Positions 1 through 10,206 of a stretch of DNA of 51,794 bases are shown here, in pieces; the stretch's first letter is position 1; every line of letters starts with the position of its first letter. The position numbers and the translations under genes are program-made. Under the pieces are notes generated by a model, which was not told where the DNA came from, searched no databases, and worked only from the letters and a program-made list of their open reading frames with translations. The DNA lies in the NCBI GenBank assembly GCA_025331125.1, contig JAOALB010000249.1, positions 1 to 51,794 on the forward strand, read 5' to 3'. This stretch comes from Mycogone perniciosa (lineage: Eukaryota; Ascomycota; Sordariomycetes; Hypocreales; Hypocreaceae).

Positions 1-840
1 ATGCTGTGGTTCCTGCGGCCAGAGGAGTTCCCGTGGGATAAAGACGAAAGAGGCATTCTCCGTGTCAGTGAGATGACAAAAAAGATAGGTTAGTTCTGCT
101 GGGATAGAGTCCAATTAGCCGCTGCTGATAATATGAATGGGGCATAGAACAGAAGGGCTGCAATAATCGCATGCTACGCGAGCTACGATGGATCCGGGCG
201 CAGGGTAATCGAGATAGCCCTCAAACCAGCGACTCGCATTTACGGTCGGACGAAGAGCTATACACATTACAAAAGGAGCTAATGAATCTGCGTAAAGATG
301 CAGAACGCTTTGTCTCAGTGGTGTTCAACAGTAACGATAAAGTGTGGGTAGATCGGTGCTCGTCAATTATTAAGCAAAGGTAGGGAAGGTTCTCGGAGCT
401 ATGGTTATACTAGTACACGCAAACGTCCGACTAAACCTGACTTATTCAATAAGTAACAAGACCTATATAGACTATCTAGAAGTCCCAATCAAATCACTCC
501 TATCTAATTTAAAGAGGCAGACCTAGTTATTGGTCTGCTGAGCCCGATTCATTCAGCGAATGCGGTCAGCGAATTCCTGCCAATCTCTAATCTATAGCCT
601 AGTGCTTCCATTCCCTTCACTATCCGGGACAATGGAATATCTATTCCCCTGCATACAATCTTCTAATGCAAAGCTATCAACTTCTATAGTAGTACGAATA
701 GTAGCAAGCAGCAAAGTCCGGCTACCCCTACTAGAGATAATTTATTAGTATATAAGTGGATATCTTGCAGTGTCTGACTGTGGCGACGAAGGTATATAGT
801 CAACTCGGCTTTAGTATAGTCTATTAACGGTTTTGAATTC
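1..840. other. left-edge AT-rich stretch, no confident gene
   Basis: The first 93 bases read as an open frame from the window edge to a TAG, and a 70-codon frame lies at 171-383. I recognise neither. They could be the decayed upstream part of the hAT transposase that follows, but the frames are short and share no motif I can name. The rest is AT-rich and stop-rich. Confidence 0.3.
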
Positions 841-1623
841 TTGCTTGGAAAGTTGGAGAAATATAAGGAGATGGCAAAGGACTTTCCCAACCCTGAACAT
901 TTCAAAATCGGCATTAATATGGCCTGGGAAAAATTAGAGAAATATTACTCTATTCTTGACGAAACGCCGACTTATTATACTGCTGTTGCCCTCCATCCAG
1001 CATATAAATGGGGATCGTTTGAACAGTCGTGGGCGCACTGCCCTGATTGGATTGGATCTGTAAAGAGGATTGTACAACGAGTATGGGATAAGAGATATCG
1101 GGATCTTGAGGTTGCGATCTCCTTGGACGATGAGCCTGTTGCAAAACGGCAAAAGCACTACGACACCTTCAAAGAGTACTGCGAACGATCTAGAGTTGAT
1201 TCAGTAGAGGAAAAGCCCTTTACTGACGAGCTTGAAAGCTGGCAATCAAGCTATGAGAACAGTGACAAGTCCGTTTGCGATCTAATATCCTATTGGCATG
1301 AGAAACGCCGATAATACCCTCGCCTCTCTCGAATGGCTCTCAACTTTCATACAATACAATCGATGTCTGCAGAGTGTGAGAGATTGTTCTCAGCTGCAGG
1401 GCAGATGGTTGTCCCGCAACATAGCAATCTTCAGGCGCAAACAATCGTGATGTGTCAAGTATTACGGTTGTGGTTTCGTGCTGGGATTATCCGCGATTTA
1501 AATCCATTATTCCTATCGATTGCAGAGGAGAAGAGAGACTTTAAGAGTATGGACCTTAATAATGAGGAATTTAGAAGACGAGAATTATCATGGCTTATAG
1601 GTGACGACAGTCATTATAGATAA
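841..1623 (+). pseudogene. hAT-family transposase, C-terminal relic
   Basis: Two open stretches in the same frame are separated by one TAA at about 1312. The upstream part has the pre-dimerisation region of fungal hAT transposases (LEKYYSILDETPTYYTAVAL, then HPAYKW). The downstream part is the C-terminal dimerisation block (YPRLSRMALN, then SMSAECERLFSAAGQMV). The catalytic N-terminal half and BED finger are absent or decayed to the left. The only stop inside the block separates two conserved segments, so this is a nonsense-inactivated copy and not two genes. The first stretch opens at a TTG, so no real start codon is present. Role when intact: cut-and-paste transposition in the nucleus. Family call is confident; subfamily unknown. 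Confidence 0.85.
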
Positions 1624-1878
1624 TTGTCAGACGAACATATAGTTAGTGACATAGGGCCAATAATATATATTATATTCGGATTTTTTAGTCGTTGCATTCT
1701 CATGAGAATTCGGTTCCCAGTAGTAATCACGTGAACCCCATACACTGAAGTCAATTACACTTCAATCATCTACACTTGAGGCCTTAATTGATACACTACA
1801 TTAAGACCTTGCTTATTAATATACACATAATCTACATTAGTAGAAAATATGTAGTGGATGTAATTTGTTGGGTCCCTG

Positions 1879-2109
1879 ATGGCCATAGAGGCCACATATA
1901 CGGGCCTTAAGCAGAAACTGGCGCGGCTGCTTACGATTTCTGTGGAGGAGGTTCAGCAACATCGGTCTATAGCGAGCTACGGGGTGGATTCGTTAATCTC
2001 TGTTGAATTGCGGAACTGGATCTCAGGACACTTGGGAAGTAAGGTACAGATGCTGGAACTTACAAGTCCCATGGCCATAAGTCAGATTGCGGAGGCGGTC
2101 GCTAGATGA
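1879..2109 (+). pseudogene. orphan acyl-carrier protein domain (PKS C-terminal remnant)
   Basis: A 76-codon frame with an ATG encodes a full phosphopantetheine-attachment domain. The core reads YGVDSLISVELRNW, with the serine that carries the 4'-phosphopantetheine arm in the DSL motif. It ends where ACPs at the C-terminus of highly reducing polyketide synthases normally end (ISQIAEAVAR, then stop). An in-frame TAA lies about 20 bases upstream and no KS, AT, KR or other PKS domain is visible nearby. It is therefore most likely the last piece of a lost PKS gene. A free-standing ACP gene is possible, since the frame has its own ATG and no internal defect, but no partner enzyme is in view. Confidence 0.7.
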
Positions 2110-4540
2110 TCACGTCTCGTACCTGTTAGCGTTTTCAACGTCGCAGAGCAGATGTAGGAGCCGATTTGTATTGCGGTAAGATTCCATAGGACTCACTGAA
2201 GAGTAGTGGATATGTCGCTGCGATTAGTATAAACTTTTTTAACAACTGAATATTATCTCACAATACCATGGACAAAATGGCCATGGACTACCGATAGATG
2301 CAGTGTAAGTGTTCCAAATTACATGAAAAAAGTGGTAGGGGGCACTTGATAAAAGCGCTGACGCACAGCAGCTCTCCTAACATGCCGAATGCCCATGTTG
2401 TCTGCCCGACAAGGGCTCACAGGAAACTGAAAAAGGGAAACCACAAGTGTGCTATCTCATTAAAATAAGATAACTGGGGCTGAGTGTATATTTCTGGTTG
2501 CTTCTGGCCGACATCCCGGTCGGAGTGCGGTTTAAGCACAGCGCTTTGGTATCGGAGTCCGGGCCTATGCCGTCGTGCCAAACAGGGCGGGTAAGCGGGC
2601 AGACTAGACAGTAAGATGCATACAATGATCTGTTGGCTGCAATAGCGCACTCAAGACTGCGGCATCTAACCTTCGTTGGCTGGCCAAAACTCTAAGTTGG
2701 CACGGCGAATATGACAACAGATACTATAGTACATGGGACCGTTATGCCTCATCTTTTATATGCAGCATAAACTTCCCACAATTGTCAGCATTTTTCAGCT
2801 TAATGGTCCTGGGAATCCTTCTGCCACCTCATATAGTCGGATGATCTGGGATCGTTATCACATGTCGTCCCATATGGCTACGTTCAGCTGGCCTTAGCAA
2901 AAGCTTATGGAATAAGACTTCAATGCTGAGAATTGATTCGATCTCTTATCTAATTTGTAGCGTGCAAGCACAGCCACTTGTCCTGCATGTAAATTTATGA
3001 TGAGCCTAAATATGTGAAGTCATAAGTCACCACCACGCACCACATACTTCATTCTCCGTATGGATCCAAGTGCTTTCCTGACTTTGTGGTGACATCATTT
3101 ATTCAGCCCTATATTACGTGGTCGGCTGCCGGGTTTGGGTTTATGATTAAATGAATACGAGTGTCTTCTCAAACTTAATCTTCAGTCACATGTCGAAACA
3201 GGAAGTATTCGTTGTACAATTACTAGTATTCATCAGTCTTCGTCAATGCCTAGAATCAATCAATAACGACTGAACATTCCAGAGTTCAGACATCAATAAC
3301 CTAATCCACCTCTTCTAAGGTCGACGGCTTCTTAACATATAATGCTTGCGTGACTTATTTATCGTTTTCGACTGAGGTATGAGTAAAACTAGAGACTTAA
3401 ATCTGGCGACTTAGACTCCGGACTATTCATATTCTGATACTCCGCAAGTGGACTGTCAATAAAAGCTCTACCACGCTCTTAACGAATACCCATAACTAAC
3501 TCAAATTGTGCACAGGTATTACTGGTATATACGTCGATAAAACACCAATCCCACTTCGAGGACGTACTAACGGCAGCCACAGAAAATGAAAAGGCATCAC
3601 AAGTCTTCGAGCCTAATCGCCGTGAGGAGACGCTCAATTCCCAGAATGACCCGACATCTCATGAAGGCTACTAACTTCTACCAGCCAAACAGCGTAGAGA
3701 CCAAAACAAGCCACCGGCAGGAAATGACTCAATCATCCCGCCATTTTCCTAGTAGTCAATAGTAGCCTACAAGTCTTGACCAGAAGCTGGATCCCTCCAG
3801 CACCTATCTCCCTGATACGACGCCTACTCAACTCACATTTAATAATGAGCCATCCTATTGGCTGGCTTTGTTACGGGGTGACGGTTAAAGAACATAAACT
3901 ATTGCCATTTGCGTGGAAGTCAAACTTGAGGCTCGCCACTTAAAGCTGGAATGTATCATCCGTCAGTATTAAATTCAATTATACTTATTTTTACCAAAGA
4001 CAATAGGTGTAGAATGTGGCTTCTTTACCCGGTGTTTCTTACTCAGTTCTTTAACGATTTCAAGGAATTATTTTAAGCCTACCTTCTTGGGATTAGCAAA
4101 ATTGGGATTGTTTTTGTGGATTCTAGTATACCGTATAAGTTTGGAATTAAGGCAGCCATGCTTAGTTTCACGTAAGTCGGTGGGAAGAAGAGTGTTATGA
4201 TCTCCACACAGCCCCTTCTTACGCAACCGTTTTTATCATATTTGATTGCCACGATTGCGATAAATCGCCCAACCTTTTGCCCTTTGGCACGAAAGATTGA
4301 TAGGAACGTCACGAAGAGTGCTAGAAACAAAGAGGATGCGTTTAATATCCAGTCAGCTAAGGCTTCCTAGGGCAATTGGAACCAATAAGCAATATTCTCC
4401 GTGAGAACTATCTATTATTAATTATAACTACAGTCTCTTGTAAGCATCCGTACACACCACTAATAACAACCCCACATTCTACCTAGTCCAGAACTTTATT
4501 AATAGATCCACCTGTTTGTATGCTTATCGCACGAAACTCT
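2110..4540. other. gene-free AT-rich stretch
   Basis: About 2.4 kb without a frame I can support on either strand. The minus-strand frames at 2417-2650 and 4079-4330 contain no recognisable motif and lie in stop-rich surroundings. Probably decayed repeat DNA. Confidence 0.5.
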
Positions 4541-4581
4541 ATTGTTTAGGCCTATGTGCAAATCCATTTATAACCCTAACC

Positions 4582-4885
4582 ACATCAATACCAGCACCTA
4601 TACTCCTGCCCATACCAGTACCACATCAATACCAGTACCCATACTCCTACCCATACTGGTACTAGATGTTTCCCAGTACCCATATTCCGACCCATACCAG
4701 TACTACGTCCATGCCTATTGTACCACATCCATACCAGTATCCATGTTCCATACATCTGTCCACTTTATGGATACCAGTATCGATATAACCGCTTCCATTC
4801 CGTATGGGTACTAACTAGTATCGATGCGACACACGTACCAGTATTTCTATTCCAATGGCGTTTACCAACCAGTACCAGTATTCAT
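4582..4885. repeat. degenerate CCATACCAGTACC minisatellite
   Basis: The words CATACCAGTACC, ATACCAGTATC and CCCATACTCC recur about a dozen times with substitutions across 300 bases, in no fixed unit length. It ends where the 45-bp array begins. Open frames crossing it are by-products of the repeat. Confidence 0.7.
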
Positions 4886-4913
4886 ACCCCCATCATTTCC
4901 AAGGTATATCCAA

Positions 4914-5176
4914 TATTCACGTGTCAGCTGAACTCTTTAAACATGGTGCAATACGATATATTCACGTGTCAGCTAAACTCTTTAAACACGTTAGTAAAAC
5001 TAGATATTCACATGTTACAGTAGCTGAACTCTTTAAACATGGTGCAATACGATATATTCACGTGTCAGCTGAACTCTTTAAACATATTCACAAAACTAGA
5101 TATTCACAAGCTAGCGAACTCTCTGAACATAGCGCAATACTCTATATTCACGTGTTAGCTGAACTCTTTAAACATG
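4914..5176. repeat. six-unit 45-bp tandem array with 91-bp higher-order period
   Basis: Six units begin with TATTCAC and share the core GCTGAACTCTTTAAACA. Units 1, 3 and 5 end in a GCAATAC variant; units 2 and 4 end in AAAACTAGA; the last is truncated. The array is therefore an alternating dimer. Four units contain a perfect CACGTG hexamer (4918, 4963, 5059, 5149). Because 45 is divisible by 3, one frame stays open through it (4855-5184) and would encode a 15/30-residue peptide repeat (HVSAELFKH). I do not treat that as a gene. It lies about 560 bases upstream of the TcA-like gene. Confidence 0.85.
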
Positions 5177-5184
5177 TCAAGTGA

Positions 5185-5739
5185 TAGTTCATTGCCTAGC
5201 TCATATAGCCGGATATCACGACCTCAAGGGCTGAAGCCCGAGTCCGATATTGTGCAGGTTCCAGCGCCCATGTGAAGTGGTCAGCCGCTGGTTTCACACT
5301 TCGTATTGAGGCAGGGAAAGTTTCCGCAAAGAGATGAATCAGAGCAAGATCATATGAAGAAACCAGTAGAGGAGAGGAGGCATAGATAGGTATAAATATT
5401 GAGTTATCTCTTCCGAAAAACTCGTAAACTCGCAAGAAGCTTCAAAGGAATAACTGAGCAACCACAACTCCCAACTTACCATCGGTCTTCTGAGTCTAAA
5501 TTATCCACAGCGAACTATTCTCTTACCTAAGGTAACTAAAAACCAAACACCTTTTTTATAACCTCCTCTACTTTCGGTCTTCAAAGAGTACTATTAAGCC
5601 TTCAAACGTTGCTCTGAACAAAATCCTCCAGCATCGACCAGAGACCTCGTGCTTAGCTACGATACCGTCGTTTTTCGATAGTAGACCCCATACTATCCCT
5701 TCGACTTTCGAGTCCAGTTCAAAATGATTCCGCACCATC
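5185..5739 (+). promoter_or_regulatory. 5' region of the TcA-like gene
   Basis: No gene seen. A TATA-like TTTTTTATAACC at about 5550 is followed by CT-rich sequence (CCTCCTCTACTTTCGG), a common fungal core-promoter arrangement, about 180 bases before the start codon. An out-of-frame ATG at 5724 precedes the chosen start and could act as a short upstream ORF. Confidence 0.4.
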
Positions 5740-8700
5740 ATGGCCTCCCAGAATGCCATTAATACCGCTTCGCCTCTCTCAGCCAAGGTTTATATCGAAG
5801 CTGACATCACGGCCACCAAAACTGCGGCCAATCTCGCGTCAATAATTGTACAGTCCGATGCCGAGACTGCGGATAAAACGAAGCCTGGTTTTGGCGTCAA
5901 GGGACATGTCCTCAACGCGGCGACCCGATACCCGATCAAAGGCTATACAGTGCAAGCCCTCTTCGTTGAACCGGCAACCCAACAAGGCACCGAATCGACC
6001 ACATTGCTGGGCTCCGCCGTATCTGCACTTGACGGTAGCTATGTTCTTACATGGCTGGACACCCCGCCAGTGATCCAGCGCCTCTACCTTCTCTCAAACA
6101 ACACTGAATCAAAGTTTAAGCTCCAAGTGCTCAGCGAGGCTTCGGAGCTTCAGTTCATCAGCCCAGCTTACTCGGCTGCAAAGCCAGAACTCGACCTAAT
6201 CCTGGCAATTCCAATCAAGGAAATCAGCATCGATAGGGCACAGTGGCTCAAACTGGGGAAACGACTCCAATCAAACCATATCGAATCGCTGTCCGGACTG
6301 GTAAAGGAGTTGGTCGCCACCGCGGAGACGAAGTCAATGTTTCAGGACTGGCCGGAAAATGTGCGCCACAGCGTGGTTGTGCAGTTGGAATCTGCCTTTC
6401 TCGACCCCAAAAACACCCTGAAGCAGGCGAGCGGCCGGTCCCTTCCATCGTGGAGCCAATTGCGGACTGCGGGCGGGTTGGAGGCCTTTAGACAGTCTCT
6501 TGGTCAGGCTGTCGATACCAACGTTAAAGCTAGCCAAGCCTTTGCCGAATTGAGTCACAAAGTTTCTCGGTTCGATGGCGTCTCCGCCGTGGATTGGACT
6601 ATCAATTCGAAGTTGTTCTCTGAGAGCCCTGCCCTGGCCGTCAACGCTTTCGCGGACCGATACGAGGGTTACCGCGTCGATCTGGATGACCCTACGCCTT
6701 CCCAGCACCTTGGATATCGGGACTATCTCATCAGGCAATGGATAGGGACTATTACCCAGGTACACGTCGGACGAATGGAACGTCCCATGCTCACAGAATC
6801 GCAAGCAATGGAACAGCTCGGCAATCGATTCCACCAAGATTTCAAAACTCAAGTCACAAAGCAGCAGCCAGTGAACGAGATCCTCATCCCCATTTTGACT
6901 AATACTTTGACATCACGGACGGGGCAAACTTTTGGGTTCGGACTCACGGTTTCCCAGATTCCCGCTCGTGATCCAACCCAGACCGCGCGCCAGCATCTCA
7001 ATGCGCTGATTCTGTTGACGCGATTGTCAGCAAAGGAGCTATCCCTGCGATATCGCACTGATTTTATGCGGACAGATGCTGTCATTTCCGACCCCGTGTG
7101 GGAGAACATACACACCCTGCACAGCTTCTTCAGGGACAGCTTCCAGAGTGTTCCGGACCCGATTTCCACCCACCCAGACATCCTCGCCCAGCACATTGTC
7201 CCAGACAGACTGAGCGGTTACGCTCCATTCTTCTTGCAGTATGAGGAGTGGCTGCTCCAGCAACGTACTCCTGATTTCGAGAACTACTACATGATTCGCG
7301 AGAGTTTTGACATGAAGCTTACCGAGGACGTTAGGGAGAAAATTGGTCGGGTCACCAGGGTTTTACAGGAATACAGGCGGAGGGAGATTTTAGAGTACTA
7401 TCAGAGAATCTCGGATCTCTATGACAAGTTCCGCGAAGGTTGCGTCCATCTGAATGCAAACAGACCGCAGGCCGCTCGGGATATCTTCGAATACCTTGAA
7501 GGTGTAGCGCAGCAGCTGATTATAGCCCATTCAAGTGTTACCCATCGTGCTGAAGTCGGCAATGAGTACACCCAGCAGCTAGCAAGGCGCCACAATTATG
7601 CCGTTCAGGATATGCAACAGCTTTCAGAACTTACTTTGTGGTGGCAGCTACCGCGGGATTACCCTTGGAATGACGCTCTTCCCGAACATCTTGCCTGGTG
7701 GGAGCAGACTTTCCTCGCACAATTGAAGGGCGGCCTTCAACACTTCACGTTTGCGGTCATACCGGTAATGTGCGGCAAGGCTGCGCTTGAGCTCGGAGAT
7801 TTCCCTTCGGCGATCTACTTCCTAGGTCAACCAGCGAATTTCATCGTTGCCATGGCAGGACCTGACGCGAAGACGGCCTACCAAGAGAATCCAGCATTGT
7901 ATGTGGGATACAACCATTATCTCCATTCTCTTGGCACCATCCCGTACACGGTCTGCACTCGTGCTGAAGAAACTGGATGCCCGTTCAGGGGCTTTTATCC
8001 TCAAGCACGTGATGAGGTTGTGCCCCAATTCCACAGCGTGGAGAAAAGGTATTTCGCCTTGCAATTGGGAGAAGCAATGCTACAGTGGGCCGACTCCCTC
8101 TACAAATCCGAAGACAGTTCGAGCATTGCGAGGGCGCGCGAACTCTACAAGGGAGTGTACTTCCTCCATGGCGTCCAACCGCCCATCAACCCCAGGTGGT
8201 CTTCACTCTCTAGGTTTACGCCCTTCAACAGATACACGAACCCTGCAAAGCTGTCGCAGCTTTCTCGGGCAACGAAGGGCGTGGTGCAGATCGATGCGGG
8301 CCTGAATTACTTTGGGTATTCGGAGGACATTGTCCCAACTCTACGGTACAATGTTTTGCAATCCGCCGCTGAGAAGCTGGCATTGCAGGCCAAGGGCGCA
8401 CAGGATGATTTTCTTAAAAGCATGGAAAATCTGGAAACTGCTACGATTGAGGAAATGAAGAATTCCGCGATGCTCCAACGGGCTCTTCTGAACGAGAGAG
8501 TGGCAGACCAGGAGATCGAGATCGCAAATAACGATATCAAGCTTGCAGAAGTTCGGGTTACACAGGTACAAGAACTCATCGCTGCCAAAAAGGCCGAAAT
8601 TGAAGATCACGACTCGCTGTGGACTCAGTTCACGGATTACGTCTCGGGACTGACCGACGTTGTCGATGATCTCTCGACGGAAACGAAGACTGGTATTAGC

Positions 8701-10206
8701 GGTGCCGTTTCAGCGGAACTCGCAGGAAGCAGCGCAAGCGCTGCTGGGGTAGCTGGCCTCGGTGCAGGAGCCTCGATTATGGGCGGATTTGGTGCATTCT
8801 ACTACGCCAGCTATGTGTCCCTGTCTGGGATGGCCGAAAACCAAAACGAACGATACGAGCAGTTGCGAATGCTGGAACAACGCGAGCTGCCTGGTGCTCT
8901 GATACAGGTCGATTCAGCTAAACGTGCTGCTAACATTGGAGGCCTCCATCATCAGATAGCTGAGGCGGATGCCAAACTCGCTAGAAACTTGTTGGATTTC
9001 GCAGACCAGCGGTTTCTCGGAATGGATTTCTGGGCATACCTGGCGTCGATTTTCAAGCGTCTGTCTCGGCGATATCTCGACCTTGCTACACGACTCGGTT
9101 GGCTTGCCGAACGGGCTTTGGCGTATGAACAGAATCGCCCCTTTAACGTCGTGCGCATGAGCTATGATATTCCCCAGCGCTTCAACGCCGGAAGTTCAGA
9201 ACAGCTTCAAGCTGACCTTGCCTCCCTCCAGTCCGAGCAACTCAGTGGAGTGAAGAGGAGCGTCCCAATCAAATACACCCTCTCACTGGCTCGCGATTTT
9301 CCTCTTCAGTACTCCCAGCTGATTAGCACAGGCAATTGTATCATCCGAACTACAGAAGCTGCCCTCCAGAGCAGCTACCCAGGGACCTATGGGTTCCGGG
9401 TGGTTACCGTCACTCCCACGCTCATCCGAACCACAGCAAATGCTCCCGTCCGCGGACTGATCAACAACTTTGGGGCCTCGGAAATCTCGGATAGCGAAGG
9501 ACGCCTCAAACCGCTCCTGAGTCCCGCCGACGCGCTCCCTATCTCCGAATTTAACGTTGGCACCGTGAACGAGCTCGATGTTTACGGCATTCCGGGGGCA
9601 TCCTTAATCACGTTCGAAGGAAGCGGAATCCAGACGATCTGGAAACTGGAGTTTCCACGAACCGGTGACCTCAACGGGCTGGCCGATGTCTTGCTCACCG
9701 TGCATCTCCGCGCACACTTCTCGCCAACATTGTATGCCAGGCATCTCACAAACCCTAGAACCACAGTGAACAAATTTGTCCTCGTGTCGGCCACCAAACA
9801 TAAACTCAGGGGTCTTGCGGCCTTGAGGGACCCGGCGGTCACGGGTTCAGCTACCCTTGACTTTGATCTGGCGGCGATAGGGCTTCCGAAGAACGAGCGG
9901 AACAGAAAGATCAATAACTTGTGTATCGCCCTGATTGGTGGGAAGCGTTCCGGTGTGATTAACGCTTCAGTGACGCCGCGTATGGTGTCGCCTGCCACGG
10001 TTATCACGGTTCCCATCAACAACGGCGTGGCGTTTTCTAACAACGAACCGATCAGCAGCAGCAGTCCTGCTCTGCCATTGAATGTGGTGAAGAATATGGC
10101 GGTGGATCAGGTTTTCAGTGTGCTGGTGCAGAAGACGGCTGCGGTGGACTTTGGGATGATATCTGACGTGGTTATTGGGGTGGATTATTCGGCCAACCTG
10201 ATTTAA
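5740..10206 (+). CDS. TcA-like insecticidal toxin complex A-subunit protein
   Basis: A single intronless, undamaged frame of 1488 codons. Residues about 48-120 look like a beta-sandwich regulatory domain (VKGHVLNAATRYPIKGY, then DGSYVLTW). A mostly alpha-helical middle follows. Residues about 870-960 and 1025-1080 are long coiled-coil helices around a Gly/Ala-rich hydrophobic hairpin near residue 1005 (AGLGAGASIMGGFGAF), matching the pore-forming helical part of Tc toxin A subunits. From about 1140 the C-terminus is beta-rich, like the TcB-binding domain. In bacteria TcA pentamers form the translocation channel for a TcB-TcC cocoon; no TcB or TcC gene is in this window. There is no signal peptide. 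At 1488 aa it is shorter than one-chain TcA proteins (about 2,300-2,500 aa). It is GC-richer than both flanks, consistent with horizontal acquisition from bacteria (inference). Nearest alternative: a fungal pore-forming homologue with a different target. Confidence 0.8.
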   Translation: MASQNAINTASPLSAKVYIEADITATKTAANLASIIVQSDAETADKTKPGFGVKGHVLNAATRYPIKGYTVQALFVEPATQQGTESTTLLGSAVSALDGSYVLTWLDTPPVIQRLYLLSNNTESKFKLQVLSEASELQFISPAYSAAKPELDLILAIPIKEISIDRAQWLKLGKRLQSNHIESLSGLVKELVATAETKSMFQDWPENVRHSVVVQLESAFLDPKNTLKQASGRSLPSWSQLRTAGGLEAFRQSLGQAVDTNVKASQAFAELSHKVSRFDGVSAVDWTINSKLFSESPALAVNAFADRYEGYRVDLDDPTPSQHLGYRDYLIRQWIGTITQVHVGRMERPMLTESQAMEQLGNRFHQDFKTQVTKQQPVNEILIPILTNTLTSRTGQTFGFGLTVSQIPARDPTQTARQHLNALILLTRLSAKELSLRYRTDFMRTDAVISDPVWENIHTLHSFFRDSFQSVPDPISTHPDILAQHIVPDRLSGYAPFFLQYEEWLLQQRTPDFENYYMIRESFDMKLTEDVREKIGRVTRVLQEYRRREILEYYQRISDLYDKFREGCVHLNANRPQAARDIFEYLEGVAQQLIIAHSSVTHRAEVGNEYTQQLARRHNYAVQDMQQLSELTLWWQLPRDYPWNDALPEHLAWWEQTFLAQLKGGLQHFTFAVIPVMCGKAALELGDFPSAIYFLGQPANFIVAMAGPDAKTAYQENPALYVGYNHYLHSLGTIPYTVCTRAEETGCPFRGFYPQARDEVVPQFHSVEKRYFALQLGEAMLQWADSLYKSEDSSSIARARELYKGVYFLHGVQPPINPRWSSLSRFTPFNRYTNPAKLSQLSRATKGVVQIDAGLNYFGYSEDIVPTLRYNVLQSAAEKLALQAKGAQDDFLKSMENLETATIEEMKNSAMLQRALLNERVADQEIEIANNDIKLAEVRVTQVQELIAAKKAEIEDHDSLWTQFTDYVSGLTDVVDDLSTETKTGISGAVSAELAGSSASAAGVAGLGAGASIMGGFGAFYYASYVSLSGMAENQNERYEQLRMLEQRELPGALIQVDSAKRAANIGGLHHQIAEADAKLARNLLDFADQRFLGMDFWAYLASIFKRLSRRYLDLATRLGWLAERALAYEQNRPFNVVRMSYDIPQRFNAGSSEQLQADLASLQSEQLSGVKRSVPIKYTLSLARDFPLQYSQLISTGNCIIRTTEAALQSSYPGTYGFRVVTVTPTLIRTTANAPVRGLINNFGASEISDSEGRLKPLLSPADALPISEFNVGTVNELDVYGIPGASLITFEGSGIQTIWKLEFPRTGDLNGLADVLLTVHLRAHFSPTLYARHLTNPRTTVNKFVLVSATKHKLRGLAALRDPAVTGSATLDFDLAAIGLPKNERNRKINNLCIALIGGKRSGVINASVTPRMVSPATVITVPINNGVAFSNNEPISSSSPALPLNVVKNMAVDQVFSVLVQKTAAVDFGMISDVVIGVDYSANLI

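Noticed and set aside
4914..5176. CRISPR-like array
   Set aside because: Units are contiguous 45-bp tandem repeats without unique spacers, and the genome is eukaryotic.
4855..5184. 109-codon frame encoding a 15/30-residue repeat peptide
   Set aside because: It follows purely from a repeat unit of 45 bp, has no supported gene structure, and stops where the array ends. Kept as a repeat.
9582..10043. Minus-strand 153-codon frame
   Set aside because: Shadow inside the TcA-like coding sequence.
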